A DNA stretch of 12,049 nt from Saksenaea vasiformis B4078 (taxonomy: Eukaryota; Mucoromycota; Mucoromycetes; Mucorales; Saksenaeaceae). Location: NCBI GenBank assembly GCA_000697055.1, contig JNDT01002380.1:1-12049 (forward strand), written 5' to 3'. Positions 1 through 7,870 of this stretch are shown piece by piece (position 1 is the first letter of the stretch; every line of letters starts with the position of its first letter). A program made the translations under genes and the position numbers. Below the pieces are notes generated by a model. That model saw only the letters and a program-made list of their open reading frames with translations. It made no database searches and had not been told where the DNA came from.

Positions 1-95
1 GGTGTAAAGCAAAAAAAAAAAGGAAAAAGATCAAAAGAAAGAGGAAGAGAAAAGAAAGAGCGGCCCAATAAAAAAAAAAAAGGAAGGAGTGACTT
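1..95. repeat. purine-rich low-complexity tract
   Basis: The first 95 bases are almost all A and G, with two A-runs of about 11-12, broken only by a short GC-rich CGGCCC. There is no coding potential on either strand. It lies beyond the 3' end of the leftward gene at 135-1079. It could be part of the subterminal, low-complexity zone of the DNA transposon that fills the left half of the window, but no terminal repeat is seen here. Confidence 0.5.
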
Positions 96-134
96 TTATT
101 GCGCGTCTACCAAAATCACTTCTCATTGGCTGCA

Positions 135-1079
135 CTAGAAATCATACTGTTCGGTGTGTGCATTCGCTTCTTCCATCTCATTCACCGCGCCAGCATTCAC
201 TCCTTCCTCGTTCTGAACACCAGTCTCTTCTTCTCCTCGGTCATCTCTAGCAATGTGCCTGATATTTTATGTTAATAAAAGGATTCAAATAAAAAAGTTA
301 ACTTACTTTCTTCATCAGTTGTATGCATTCTCCCATCTGCGCTTGATGAGAAAGCTTGCTCCCCAATTCTTCTCACAAATGTCTAATGGCACCCCCATTT
401 GGAGTGCTGCATGCTCCATCGTCTGGAAAGCCTGCTTCTGCTTGTTGGCATCTACCCTGCTCCAGGGCTGGTCAGATGCACTGAATCCGCATGCCGCCTC
501 CAACTCCTCCACAACCATCTGTGCCTTTTTCCCAAGAAGCGCGTACCGATCCTGCAAGACGCGTGGCGGCAACGTTGGGTCTCTCATGCATATGAGGAGT
601 CAGAGGCTTTTCAACACTGAATTCTTACATTGTTGGCACTTCTGGTCCTTGCCATCCAACCAGCTCTGGGTAGCAGGCTCCAGGTTCAGTGGCAGGTACT
701 TGCAGATCAGGTCAGGATTTCCACTGATATCGTTCAGTACTGTTCGTGAAGGAGGAGTGTCACCATGAATAATCGGCTCCACATGATCGCCCAATATGCC
801 TTGTTCAGACAGTACACTGGACTGCTGACTGCTGAGCAGGGTTTGAGAGCCACGCTGCTCCTCTTCATTCAGCTCATGCAAAGCGTCCTTAAGAGCATCC
901 TTAAGGAAAGCAGGAAACAAGACAGGAGCCAATACACAGATCTTTTCCTCCACGATCTCACCAACTTCCTCTTTCGATACCCCACAACCATTTTCTTCCA
1001 GCGCCTCAGACAGCATCTGTCAGAACTCTGTGTTGACGTCTCTCTTGCATTTGTTAGGATTGTGTTGAGAGGATGACAT
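135..1079 (-). pseudogene. unrecognised ~282-aa protein gene with two 48-nt introns, broken by TGA codons
   Basis: I do not recognise the protein. A single minus-strand reading frame runs from ATG 1079-1077 to TAG 137-135. Two candidate introns of exactly 48 nt fit it: 628-581 (GTAAGA donor, CTGAC branch-like site, AG end) and 306-259 (GTAAGT donor, TTAAC, CAG end). Both keep frame, and the first removes an in-frame TGA at 602-600. Spliced, it would encode about 282 residues. These comprise an acidic, Glu-rich N-terminal half (VEEKICVLAPVLFPAFLKDA), a mixed middle with a basic stretch (FLIKRRWENAYN), and a very acidic tail ending EQYDF. Three TGA codons remain in exons: 1022-1020, 317-315 and 314-312. 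All three could be CGA (Arg) decay. It is divergent to the transposase gene, about 490 bp away. It may be the accessory gene of the same transposon or an older neighbour; the exon structure near 320-259 is the weakest part. Confidence 0.55.
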
Positions 1080-1154
1080 TGAAAATAAAAGTAGTGATAA
1101 AAAGTGATAGCAGTAACAGAAAAATATTGAGCGTTCAGCCCAAGTTACCTCCTC

Positions 1155-1161
1155 ATTTATA
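1155..1161 (-). promoter_or_regulatory. TATA box candidate for the leftward gene
   Basis: The minus strand reads TATAAAT here, 76 bp upstream of the ATG at 1079. That is a sensible distance for a fungal TATA box and a short 5' leader. It is a pattern match only, in AT-rich DNA. Confidence 0.35.
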
Positions 1162-1471
1162 CTACTATCTGGAAAAAAAATTCCTCTGCATACTGTGATA
1201 ATAATCGGTCTTCTTGTGAGTCATAATGGCATATTTCTGAAGTCTTCAGATGACGGTGGCGATTGCATTTCAAAGAAAAGGCTGCTGTCAGAGTTATCGG
1301 AGCGTTATCATCAAGGTGACTCAACCTCGAACGACATAAATAGCAGGTTGCACGAAGGGCAATTGCCATAAATGGATGCACTTGAGAGATCCGTGGCTGA
1401 ATAACGCGTAAGCCAGGTACAATTTCGACGGTCAGAGTGAAATTGTAGAGACAATGACTCATACAGTACAT
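1157..1471 (-). CDS. possible hypothetical ORF between the two divergent genes
   Basis: A 104-codon open frame of balanced amino-acid composition, unlike the low-complexity shadow frames elsewhere in the window. It contains a CYLC pair followed by C-N-R-H-R-H and a further Cys, loosely like a zinc-binding arrangement. It ends in TAA, which overlaps the TATA-like motif assigned to the next leftward gene. It has no recognised domain and its ATG lies only about 27 bp from the shared TATA-like box at 1498-1505. It may be an unlinked 5' exon, a small gene, or chance. Confidence 0.2.
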   Translation of the reverse strand: MYCMSHCLYNFTLTVEIVPGLRVIQPRISQVHPFMAIALRATCYLCRSRLSHLDDNAPITLTAAFSLKCNRHRHLKTSEICHYDSQEDRLLSQYAEEFFFQIVV

Positions 1472-1497
1472 AACAAAAGCTGTGATAATTCCATGAG

Positions 1498-1505
1498 TAT
1501 ATAAA
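1498..1505 (+). promoter_or_regulatory. TATA box of the transposase gene
   Basis: TATATAAA starts 68 bp before the transposase ATG at 1566, a usual spacing for transcription starting around 1530 with a short leader. Its reverse is also TATA-like, so it could serve leftward transcription too. Confidence 0.5.
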
Positions 1506-1565
1506 CGCCTATATCATACCCATTTCTCTGCCTTACCTTTTATTGAACATCTTTCCCAATCTCCT

Positions 1566-4500
1566 ATGTCTATCTCTACTGCCACTACATGCGATATGTG
1601 CCATGTCACTTACACTGGTCAACGTGCTTATCGTAGCCATTTGTCTACTTGTTTTGCAAAAAATGAGAAGCACAAGATTCATCTGATTGAGATTAATGAA
1701 GAACCGATGGTATAATATCTAATTGAAAATAATAATGTACAGACGTTAACCTTTTTTTTCTGTCTTAGGAAACTGAAGACCATACCAGCGAAGTTGGTGA
1801 TAATGACATGGCTTCTACCGAAAGCGACCAGGAAATTGATATCATGGGTTATTTCCTAAACGATGATTCTGAAACAGATTTCTCAGATGAACCACAGGAA
1901 ACTGAGGAAGCTGAAGAATCAATGGACAATTACATTGACCTTCCATCAGAGCGACTTGATGAGATCGAGAGAGCAATGGACAATGACAATTGTAAGTGAA
2001 CCGACTTTACCTTCCTACTTACTAATATGCACCGCAGTTGATCATTATTTCGATCCAATGGACCTCTCTTCACCAGAGCCAGACTGTACCCCGCGCATTA
2101 TTGAATACAAGGAACCTTCAAAGTGGACTCATACTGAACGTGTTAGCGTTAAGCTCTTCAAGACTGCAGTATTGTCCAACGTCTCACGCGATGCCTATGA
2201 AGATATGGTGAAGATCGTCAATGAGTTTATTGCAATTATCCAAGATGGTAAGCATTAATAGCTTCTGTTTGAATTTACTTACTTTTTTTGTGTAGATCGC
2301 AGCATGCATCATTGCCCCATTTTGAGCTACCACAGCTCTGAAAAGCTGGTGAATGATGCATACCCGGTCCAGCCAGAGACATATCATGTGTGTCCAGCGG
2401 GTTGTGTCTTATATATGAGTGATGATGAGAAGACTGTTTGCCCATACTGTGGAGCAAATCGGTACAAGGAAACACGCAAACGTCAGCCCAATGGTGATAT
2501 CATTCGAGAAGCAGTGCAAAGGATGACCGTTCTCCCAGTTGCAGAGCAACTTGCTCAAATGATTGGTGATAATGAGACGCGTGAACTTCTGACGTATCGT
2601 CATTCCTTGAGACACGAAGAAGGAGTGTACATGGACATATTCGACAGTGCAACATATCGATCGCTCTGTGATAATCGACAGCTCTTTACTGGACTGTATG
2701 ATATTGCTTTAACCTTATACATTGATGGATTTCAGCGGTTTCGCAGAAGCAAGCTCTCGCAGACAATGATACATGTTGTCATACTCAATTTTGATCCATC
2801 TATCTGGTAAGCAATTGGTCAATACAGCAAGCAAATTAATATAAACCTCATACATTTCACAGGTATGAAAACCACAACATGCTTCAATTGGGAATCACGC
2901 CTGGTCCCAGCAGCCCAAAGAATATCTGGACGTTCCTTGAACCAATGCTACGAGAACTCAAGCAATTGCAAAATGGTGGCATTACGGTGAAAAGAGTAGA
3001 TGGTAGCGAATTCACAGCCAAGGTACACTTGCTTCTTGTGACTGGTGATATTCCTGCTGCAGCCAGTCTCTGCAACCATGCTGGTTTTTCTTCCACGTTT
3101 GGCTGTTGACAGTGCCTGATCAAAGGTAAAAAGACATCAGGCATGTACTTTGTTCCCGATTTGTCTGACACCCCTCCTATGCGTTCTATTCCACAATTCA
3201 AAGATGGTGATGAGGTATGTTGCATATTCTCTGCAAGTCTTCTGCAAGGTACTAATCGCGAATCTGTCATCTATTGCAATGCCATTAGGAACATGGTATC
3301 AAAGCTCCTGTCCCCTTCATATTACTTTGCTCATTCACTGGCTGCATGTTTTTCGGTCTTGATGAGATGCATCTGTTAGGTCATGGGCTTGGGCGACTGT
3401 TGTGGAACATGCTGGCTAACGAGGGGAAGAAATTCGGTGATGATATCACAGACAGCAATGGCAGGATCACCAAGAAATATCCTTTTGCACTAAAGGAAGG
3501 ATATACCCTACGAATGATTGGTCAAACGATTGAAAAATCAAGACAGTTCATCCCTACTGCATTTCAAGGCAAATGGAACGATATAGCCACAAATATGGGC
3601 AACTATCGTACAGTTGATTGGCTCAATTTCTTGTTGTTTGCTGTGCCTACCGTGGTGGTAGAATGTTTGAACAATCCGACCACTCGCACTTTAGTGACAG
3701 GTCTTACTATCGCCTGTCAGATCAGTCTCCAGTGGAGTTGTACAGACGATGATCTAGATCTTATGCAAAGGTAAACATCAGCAAAAGTACAAGAGCGCGT
3801 CCCTCATCCTTCTGTTATATATAGATATATTTACGAGTGGCAATCGTTCCTCGTAACCAATCATGCCAATGGTCAAGGTACCCTTAAGCGTCCAGTGTTT
3901 ATGATCACCCAGCACTATCTTTCTCACATCGCGCCTACTATTCGCAATCTCGGCCCCCTCCGTTTGTTTTCTGCACGCTGTTTGGAGAGAACTAACAGGC
4001 TCTACAAGAGAATGATTTGATCAATGTCTTCACTCGGAGCAAATGCAAGCAACCTTCTTGTGCGTTTAGCAGCGTTTCGATTCCTCGAGTGGGTTCATCC
4101 ACAACTGCAGGAATCCGTGCCATACGACGAGTGGTCGTACCTATCTGCAAGGTCAGGATCTACTGAGCCACAGATATGGAGACTGTACTACAGTGAAATC
4201 GAGCTGGATCAGTTCAAGGAGGTTGCTGGAGTGTCTGGTCAAATGCTGCGTAAGGGACTTGCAAGGTTCTGGATCCATGAAGGCAAGTTTCTGTCAAGTG
4301 AAACCACGAATAGCGTTGCTCAGCAACTCTATCTGCATGTTCTCGTCACTGGTCATATGTGGAAAGACAGCTGCGTCTATTTGAGCAAATTACATGATAC
4401 ACGCCACGGTTCTAACCAATGCAATTGTCTCGCACTATATGAATTCTCCAGAGTGAGGTACATCAATTTTACTTTGTATTTTCAAATGGACTTACAAGTT

Positions 4501-4842
4501 TGCAGTGCTTTTCATTATAACCACAGTACTTCTGGTCGTGAACATTGCAAAACATTTCTTGGTGAGACGCAATTCTTCGTTTATCACCAACACGAGGAAG
4601 ACCAGCGCATCCTTGCTGTCGTACAATTTTACAAGGACGTTAGACAACAACGCAATCAGTTTCTGGTCCTTACGAAAAGTGTGACTGACAACAGAGTGTT
4701 GGTGGTCGTTGATGTCGACGGGCTAAGAAGCACGACTGGGTTAATTCAAAGTATTCATTCGAACAACCATTTTCATCTTGTTTGGCCGTATGGGAAAATA
4801 GACCAAAAAATGAAGTTTGGCAATCTGGCCTCATTAGGCTAG
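1566..4842 (+). pseudogene. CACTA/Plavaka-type (Tnp2-like) transposase, 7-8 exons, two in-frame TGA
   Basis: This is the DDE transposase that would cut and paste the surrounding element. Exons that join in phase are 1566-1709, 1769-1991, 2038-2247, 2296-2806, 2863-3214, 3289-3770 and 3825-4842. The last may contain a further 48-nt intron, 4458-4505. The introns are 46-74 nt with GT..AG ends and CTAAY/TTAAC branch sites. The product is about 963 residues if that last intron is removed.

In order: a C2HC zinc finger at 9-29 (C9, C12, H25, C29); an acidic linker; a CX3C..CX2C zinc ribbon at 225-244; then the Tnp2 core with FDPSIWYENHNM, LGITPGPSSPKN, TGDIPA (D425), GLDEMHLLGHG (D505) and LERTNRLYKR (E695), the likely catalytic acidic residues.

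Two TGA codons interrupt it, at 3107-3109 within a CxxC (FGC-stop-QC) and at 4018-4020 (after KRMI). Related proteins have Arg at such places, so CGA to TGA decay is likely. There is no frameshift, so the copy is young but inactive. It ends in TAG. Family assignment is from motifs recalled, not from a search. Confidence 0.88.
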
Positions 4843-5224
4843 TCACAGAATTCTTTTTTTCCGCCCTTTTTACTTCTGTTTATTTCTTTCCCGCCCCCCT
4901 TTTTTGTTCCTTGCTCTTTGGTCTACCTTTGCTATCTCTTCATTTTTCTACCTCCAGTTTGTACGCAATTAGCTTTTTCTTTCCTCTATATCATTTCTTT
5001 ATTGTTTTCTTATATATATTATATATAAAGTGATTTCTCTTTTGCAGTTAATTACTGCCCGGCCATTTCAAGCAATTATAGTATAAAGAATGCTTTTAAT
5101 AACTGCTGCATTTAGCTGAAACTATTACAACGTCGCCTTTGTAAACTGTTCACAATCAGTAAAGTCAATGATGTCAAGAGATGAGGAAGACCTCAACAAT
5201 GTATCCCGCTAGCGAGATTCGGAT
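4843..5224. other. gene-free 3' flank of the transposase, pyrimidine-rich then unremarkable
   Basis: Bases 4851-5010 are strongly C/T-rich on the plus strand and open in one frame only because of that bias. A TATATATATTATATATA run follows at about 5011-5027. The rest to 5224 shows no gene, no RNA and no clear repeat. It is probably the 3' untranslated and internal non-coding part of the transposon. Confidence 0.6.
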
Positions 5225-5746
5225 TGCATAAAGAAATAACTTTCAAGTAAAAGAGAATGGCTCTTTAGTAAATCAGTAAAAAGTAAATGGTACTTCTTTT
5301 ATAAATGAACAAAGTGAGCACAACTTTGTTTTCAGAGTGAAAATTGAGTAAAAGTGGACTTTTTAATACATACCGAAAAAGAGGATACACTTTTCTATGA
5401 AGAAAAAAAGTGATGGAAGTAGACTGGACTTTTTAAAGTGAGTGAAAAGTTAAGTGAAAAGTAAGTAAAAGCGGAATTTTTTTTGGAATATACTCAAAAG
5501 AGAATGTACTTTTCTACTAAAAAAAAGTGAAAAAAAAGTGAACAGACTTTTTTAGTAGTGACTTTACTTAAAAAAGTGGTTTTAGATAACTTAGTAAAAA
5601 CGTAGTAAAAGCTTCACTAAAAAAAGTAATTTTAGATGACATTAGTAAAAAAAAAATGAAAAACTTCACTTTAAAAAGTGATTTTACTCAAATTTAGTAA
5701 AAAAAAAGTGATTTCACTTTAAAAAGTGAACTCTGTTCCTATAGTG
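5225..5746. repeat. subterminal repeats of the CACTA element
   Basis: This zone is built from short words of the type AAAAAGTGA, TCACTTTT and AGTAAAA in both orientations. Larger units are visible. A 58-bp direct repeat occurs at 5356-5413 and 5473-5530 (GGA.TTTTT...TACTTTTCTA..AA...AAGTGA). A degenerate unit of about 47 bp occurs three times between 5574 and 5720 (AAAAAGTGRTTTTA...TTAGTAAAA...CTTCACT). Two near-perfect palindromes, TCACTTTAAAAAGTGA (5666-5681) and its copy at 5714-5729, lie close to the end. In CACTA elements, repeated subterminal motifs next to the short terminal repeat bind transposase or accessory protein; that role here is inferred from position. Confidence 0.7.
5731..5746 (-). 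repeat. right terminal sequence of the CACTA element
   Basis: Read on the minus strand from 5746 it is CACTATAGGAACAGAG, so the plus strand ends ...CTATAGTG at 5746. The adjoining bases 5747-5749 (TCT) are the candidate copy of a target-site duplication. The partner end and partner TCT are not in the window, so terminal inverted repetition itself is not shown. Confidence 0.65.
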
Positions 5747-6218
5747 TCTGTTGAAAACCACTGGCCATTTCCAGATTGAAAATGGCCTTGGTATTGACAT
5801 CGAGTGTATGACCTCCAGCAGTTTCCACAGATCATGCTTGGATCATTTCATATTTGGAATCTTGACACATTCTTGGGGCGATGTACGAGGCACTGGCACC
5901 AGTGTCTAATAAGACGTCTGCCAACTGACCATTGCAAACCATGGAGTACAGAGGTAATTCGGTGTTCTTTATTGAGTTCAATTTGTTGATATGTAATAGA
6001 TCATCCTGTAGGTTTTTTTTCTCTAATTGGTTGTCATCTAGGAGAGTATCTCGTTTTTTAGACAAATTGATCAGTGGTGTTTCTGTTGGATCGCCTGTGG
6101 TGGTCTTGACATTCATGACATTAAGGGATGGTCGTTTGCACGAAGGGACTCCCTTCAATCCCAACGCGCCTGTTCTTTTAAATGGTTCACACAGTTGAAA
6201 GCTTGAGGTTGGTAGCAT
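5747..6218 (-). pseudogene. pol start: retroviral-type aspartic protease, truncated
   Basis: The open frame has the aspartic protease active-site motif in context, LADVLLDTGASASYIAP (catalytic Asp codon at about 5906-5904). It is followed after one TGA (5834-5832) by VETAGGHTLDVNTKAIFNLEM, typical of the fungal Ty3-type protease that continues into RT. The protease would cleave Gag-Pol. The frame is -1 relative to gag and overlaps it (6218-6155); it has no start codon of its own that needs to be used, and expression by frameshifting at 6182-6176 is likely. The TGA probably replaces CGA. The frame ends at 5747, where the CACTA element interrupts it after GFQQ. The sequence upstream of the motif is a poorly conserved linker. 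Confidence 0.82.
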
Positions 6219-7177
6219 ATGTCATCAGGCAGCATAGGCAGGGCGCACTGACAAGTGATGTGGCCAGAGTTTCTGCAATTGAAACAGACCTGAGGCCTTG
6301 ACTGTTGACGGTCTGGTTGGTACGTTTGCTGCTGTCTCTGGAGGGTACCAGCAGTGTAGTGATTGCTATTTCGGGAGTGAATCGCATCAAGATCCATTGG
6401 TACAGGTCCATTCAGTGAGTACATAGAGTTCTGATCACCAGAAAGCATGGAGTGACTGTGAAGTCCTTGAGCACACTCTTTGGCAGCTTTGAATGCCTTG
6501 GCAGCTTTGTATGCTTTGACTAACGTTTGCAGGTTCTTGAGCAAGACTTGTAGGCGTGCCATGTATTGCAGTCCCTGGATGAAGTGGTCCACCACGTCTT
6601 CTTCATACATGTCAGGTAGGTTGAGCATGATGTTATGGAATGTGACAATGTATTCGCGGATCGTCTGGGTCTGTTGTAGTTTCTTGATATGCTGTCTTGC
6701 CAGTTTGGATGCGTTACTCGGTTTGAACTCCTTGTGGAAATCATCCTTGAAATCACACCAAGTGGTTGGGACAGCATTTTCACCATTCTCATTGAATGTT
6801 GTCTCGAGATGTCACCACCAGGTTGCTGCAGCATCCTGAAGCAGCGTTGAAGCATACATGATACGTTGATTGTCATTCAATCTAGATAGTTCAGCAAACT
6901 TTTCAAAAGTATGAATCCAGGCTTCCACAGTTGCTGAGGATCTTTCTCCTTTAAAGATCTCGGGTTTTACAGGTCATATGCCACTTGGTAATCCATTACC
7001 AGTTGGTCAGCAAGTCTGAGCTTTCTGTTGCATAAGCTGTAGTTCAGTTTGCTGTTCTTGAATCAGTTCAAACATTCAGGCCATCACGGCCATCATATTC
7101 TGAGTGTTCTGTTCAGCCATTGTCATTTGCATAGTAAAATATCATTGTTCAGCAGTATCAGTAGTTTCATTGGTCAT
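6155..7177 (-). pseudogene. gag: gag polyprotein with CCHC zinc knuckle, five in-frame TGA
   Basis: The frame runs from ATG 7177 to the TGA at 6157-6155 (341 codons) without a frameshift. It holds a Gln/Met-rich N-terminus, and then a retrotransposon Gag core: KPEIFKGERSSATVEAWIHT, AATWW, FKDDFHKEFKPSN, REYIVTFHNI and VVDHFIQGL. This core is followed by an Ala/Lys-rich stretch and one zinc knuckle, CFNCRNSGHITCQC (CX2CX4HX4C). Gag forms the particle and binds the element RNA. Internal stops are 7144-7142, 7078-7076, 7009-7007, 6976-6974 and 6814-6812. All are TGA, and none is TAA or TAG although CAA and CAG codons are frequent. In several places (after AATWW, before PVKPEIF) Arg is plausible. 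A downstream ATG at 7132 is an alternative start, but the frame is shared and extends to 7177. Confidence 0.82.
6176..6182 (-). promoter_or_regulatory. -1 ribosomal frameshift site (TTTAAAA) at the gag-pol overlap
   Basis: On the minus strand the gag frame reads CAT TTA AAA GAA, giving the slippery heptamer T TTA AAA in the correct register. Slipping back one base moves reading exactly into the protease frame (AGA ACA GGC...), before gag's TGA at 6157-6155. A small GAAGGG-AGT-CCCTTC hairpin lies about 19 nt downstream, which is further than the usual spacing, so the stimulatory structure is uncertain. Confidence 0.6.
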
Positions 7178-7186
7178 TAGCTACCA
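7172..7186 (-). other. primer-binding site candidate
   Basis: TGGTAGC is complementary to the 3' end (GCTACCA) of fungal initiator tRNA-Met. It starts two bases after the inferred LTR 3' end (AATGACA at 7195-7189). Only the first seven bases fit that tRNA, and the gag ATG at 7177 falls inside the 15-nt site, so the match is suggestive. Confidence 0.45.
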
Positions 7187-7301
7187 ATTGTCATTTTCAT
7201 AAAGTCGATTCACAGCTACTGTTTTGGATCAATATCCAATCAAGCTGGAATAGAATAAAGAGACAGAGAATAAAATGAAAGTGTGTGAAAATTCGATCCT
7301 G

Positions 7302-7307
7302 TTTATT
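7302..7307 (-). terminator. AATAAA poly(A) signal in the LTR
   Basis: GGCAATAAACAGG on the minus strand, 19 bp after the LTR TATA box. This is the expected arrangement for a short R region, where the element's RNA both starts and ends. Confidence 0.45.
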
Positions 7308-7325
7308 GCCTAAAACTAAGTGAAG

Positions 7326-7333
7326 TATTTATA
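7326..7333 (-). promoter_or_regulatory. LTR TATA box
   Basis: AGTATAAATACTTC on the minus strand inside the LTR, upstream of the AATAAA signal and about 150 bp before gag. It is the probable Pol II promoter of the retrotransposon. Confidence 0.5.
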
Positions 7334-7505
7334 CTAATGATATCTTCTATTCTATTCTGTTTTATGAAGTGAAAGATGTGAGAAGTATCTAAGAACTTCT
7401 TGAAAACTAATCGCAACTTCGAGAACTTCTTGGAAACATTTTGGTAAAATGTTTTGATGACTTCAGGTCCAACAATGACAAAAACAACACAATGACAATG
7501 TTAAC

Positions 7506-7509
7506 AAAA
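7506..7509 (-). terminator. Pol III terminator of the tRNA gene
   Basis: TTTT on the minus strand directly follows the discriminator base of the tRNA. It is the minimal Pol III termination signal, and it sits between the tRNA and the LTR edge. Confidence 0.6.
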
Positions 7510-7592
7510 TGGTAACTGTGAGATTCGAACTCACGCCTCTTTCGAGACCGCAACTTGAGTGCGGCGCCTTAGACCAACTCGGCCAAATTACC
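7510..7592 (-). tRNA. tRNA-Leu (CAA anticodon)
   Basis: The 83-nt minus-strand sequence folds as a complete class II tRNA. The acceptor is GGTAATT/AGTTACC (one T-G pair) with discriminator A; the D stem is GCC/GGC; the anticodon stem is CCGCA/TGCGG around loop CTCAAGT (anticodon CAA, reads UUG). There is a 13-nt variable region with a short CTC/GAG stem, and the T arm is GTGAG-TTCGAAT-CTCAC. The A box (TGGCCGAGTTGG) and B box (GTTCGAATC) are intact, CCA is not encoded, and no intron is present. It appears functional and is the only undamaged gene in the window. Confidence 0.96.
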
Positions 7593-7870
7593 AACCTCTT
7601 GATTGAAAAATTTATGAACATACATATGACCTCAGTCAAAAATGGAATGATTTTTGAGTTTGGCTATTGGTAGCTTTAGAATATTATAGATATATTGAAA
7701 AAGATTAGCTGACTAATTTTTAGATATTTGAAATATTAAATTATTGATATATATTTTGATAATATATAAAACTATAATAATATTATTATAAATATAGTTA
7801 TAATTTTTTTAAAAATATTATAAGAAAATATATATTAAAGTTATATATCTTAATAGCTTCTAAAATTTAG

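Larger units (their letters stand above)
1..5746 (+). mobile_element. CACTA-type (Tnp2/Plavaka-like) DNA transposon, right end at 5746
   Basis: Three things define the element. It has a Tnp2-type transposase gene (1566-4842). It has an AT-rich zone of subterminal repeats (about 5225-5746). Its right terminus reads, on the minus strand from 5746, CACTATAGGAACAGAG, the hallmark 5'-CACTA end of this superfamily. The sequence beyond 5746 is coding DNA of an unrelated retroelement that stops abruptly at this point, which fixes the right boundary well. I found no matching CACTATAGG end in the left part of the window. The left border is therefore probably upstream of position 1, which would place the leftward gene 135-1079 inside the element as a second gene, but a lost or diverged left end inside the window cannot be excluded. 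The start coordinate given is only the window edge. Confidence 0.7.
5747..7497 (-). mobile_element. 5' part of a Ty3-type LTR retrotransposon, truncated in pol
   Basis: On the minus strand the order is LTR (7497-7189), primer-binding site (7186-7172), gag (7177-6155), -1 overlap, and protease start of pol (about 6178-5747). Reverse transcriptase, RNase H, integrase and the 3' LTR are absent, because the CACTA element begins at 5746 in the middle of the pol frame. The missing part probably continues beyond the far end of the CACTA insertion. The gag-protease order with a -1 overlap fits Ty3/gypsy-like elements, but without RT or integrase the superfamily is inferred. Confidence 0.8.
7189..7497 (-). 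repeat. 5' long terminal repeat (about 309 bp)
   Basis: Read on the minus strand it begins TGTCATT and ends AATGACA, a perfect 7-bp terminal inverted repeat of the TG..CA type. Inside it are a TATA box (TATAAATA, 7333-7326) and an AATAAA poly(A) signal (7307-7302), followed by the primer-binding site. A second TGTCATT at 7480 is an alternative left edge (292 bp). The partner LTR is not in the window, so the boundary rests on these landmarks. Confidence 0.65.

Noticed and set aside
131..155. Left CACTA end at CACTAGAAATCATACTG
   Set aside because: Only CACTA and a few scattered bases match the right end, and it overlaps the stop codon of the leftward gene; no convincing terminal repeat.
253..768. 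Plus-strand 171-codon open frame
   Set aside because: Antisense shadow of the minus-strand gene at 135-1079, which has introns, a full start-to-stop frame and better composition.
4782..5033. Plus-strand 83-codon open frame
   Set aside because: Runs from the end of the transposase into C/T-rich low-complexity DNA, giving Phe/Leu/Ser-rich translation without protein character.
5932..6839. Plus-strand open frames opposite gag-pol
   Set aside because: Antisense of clear Gag zinc-knuckle and protease coding sequence; no protein features of their own.
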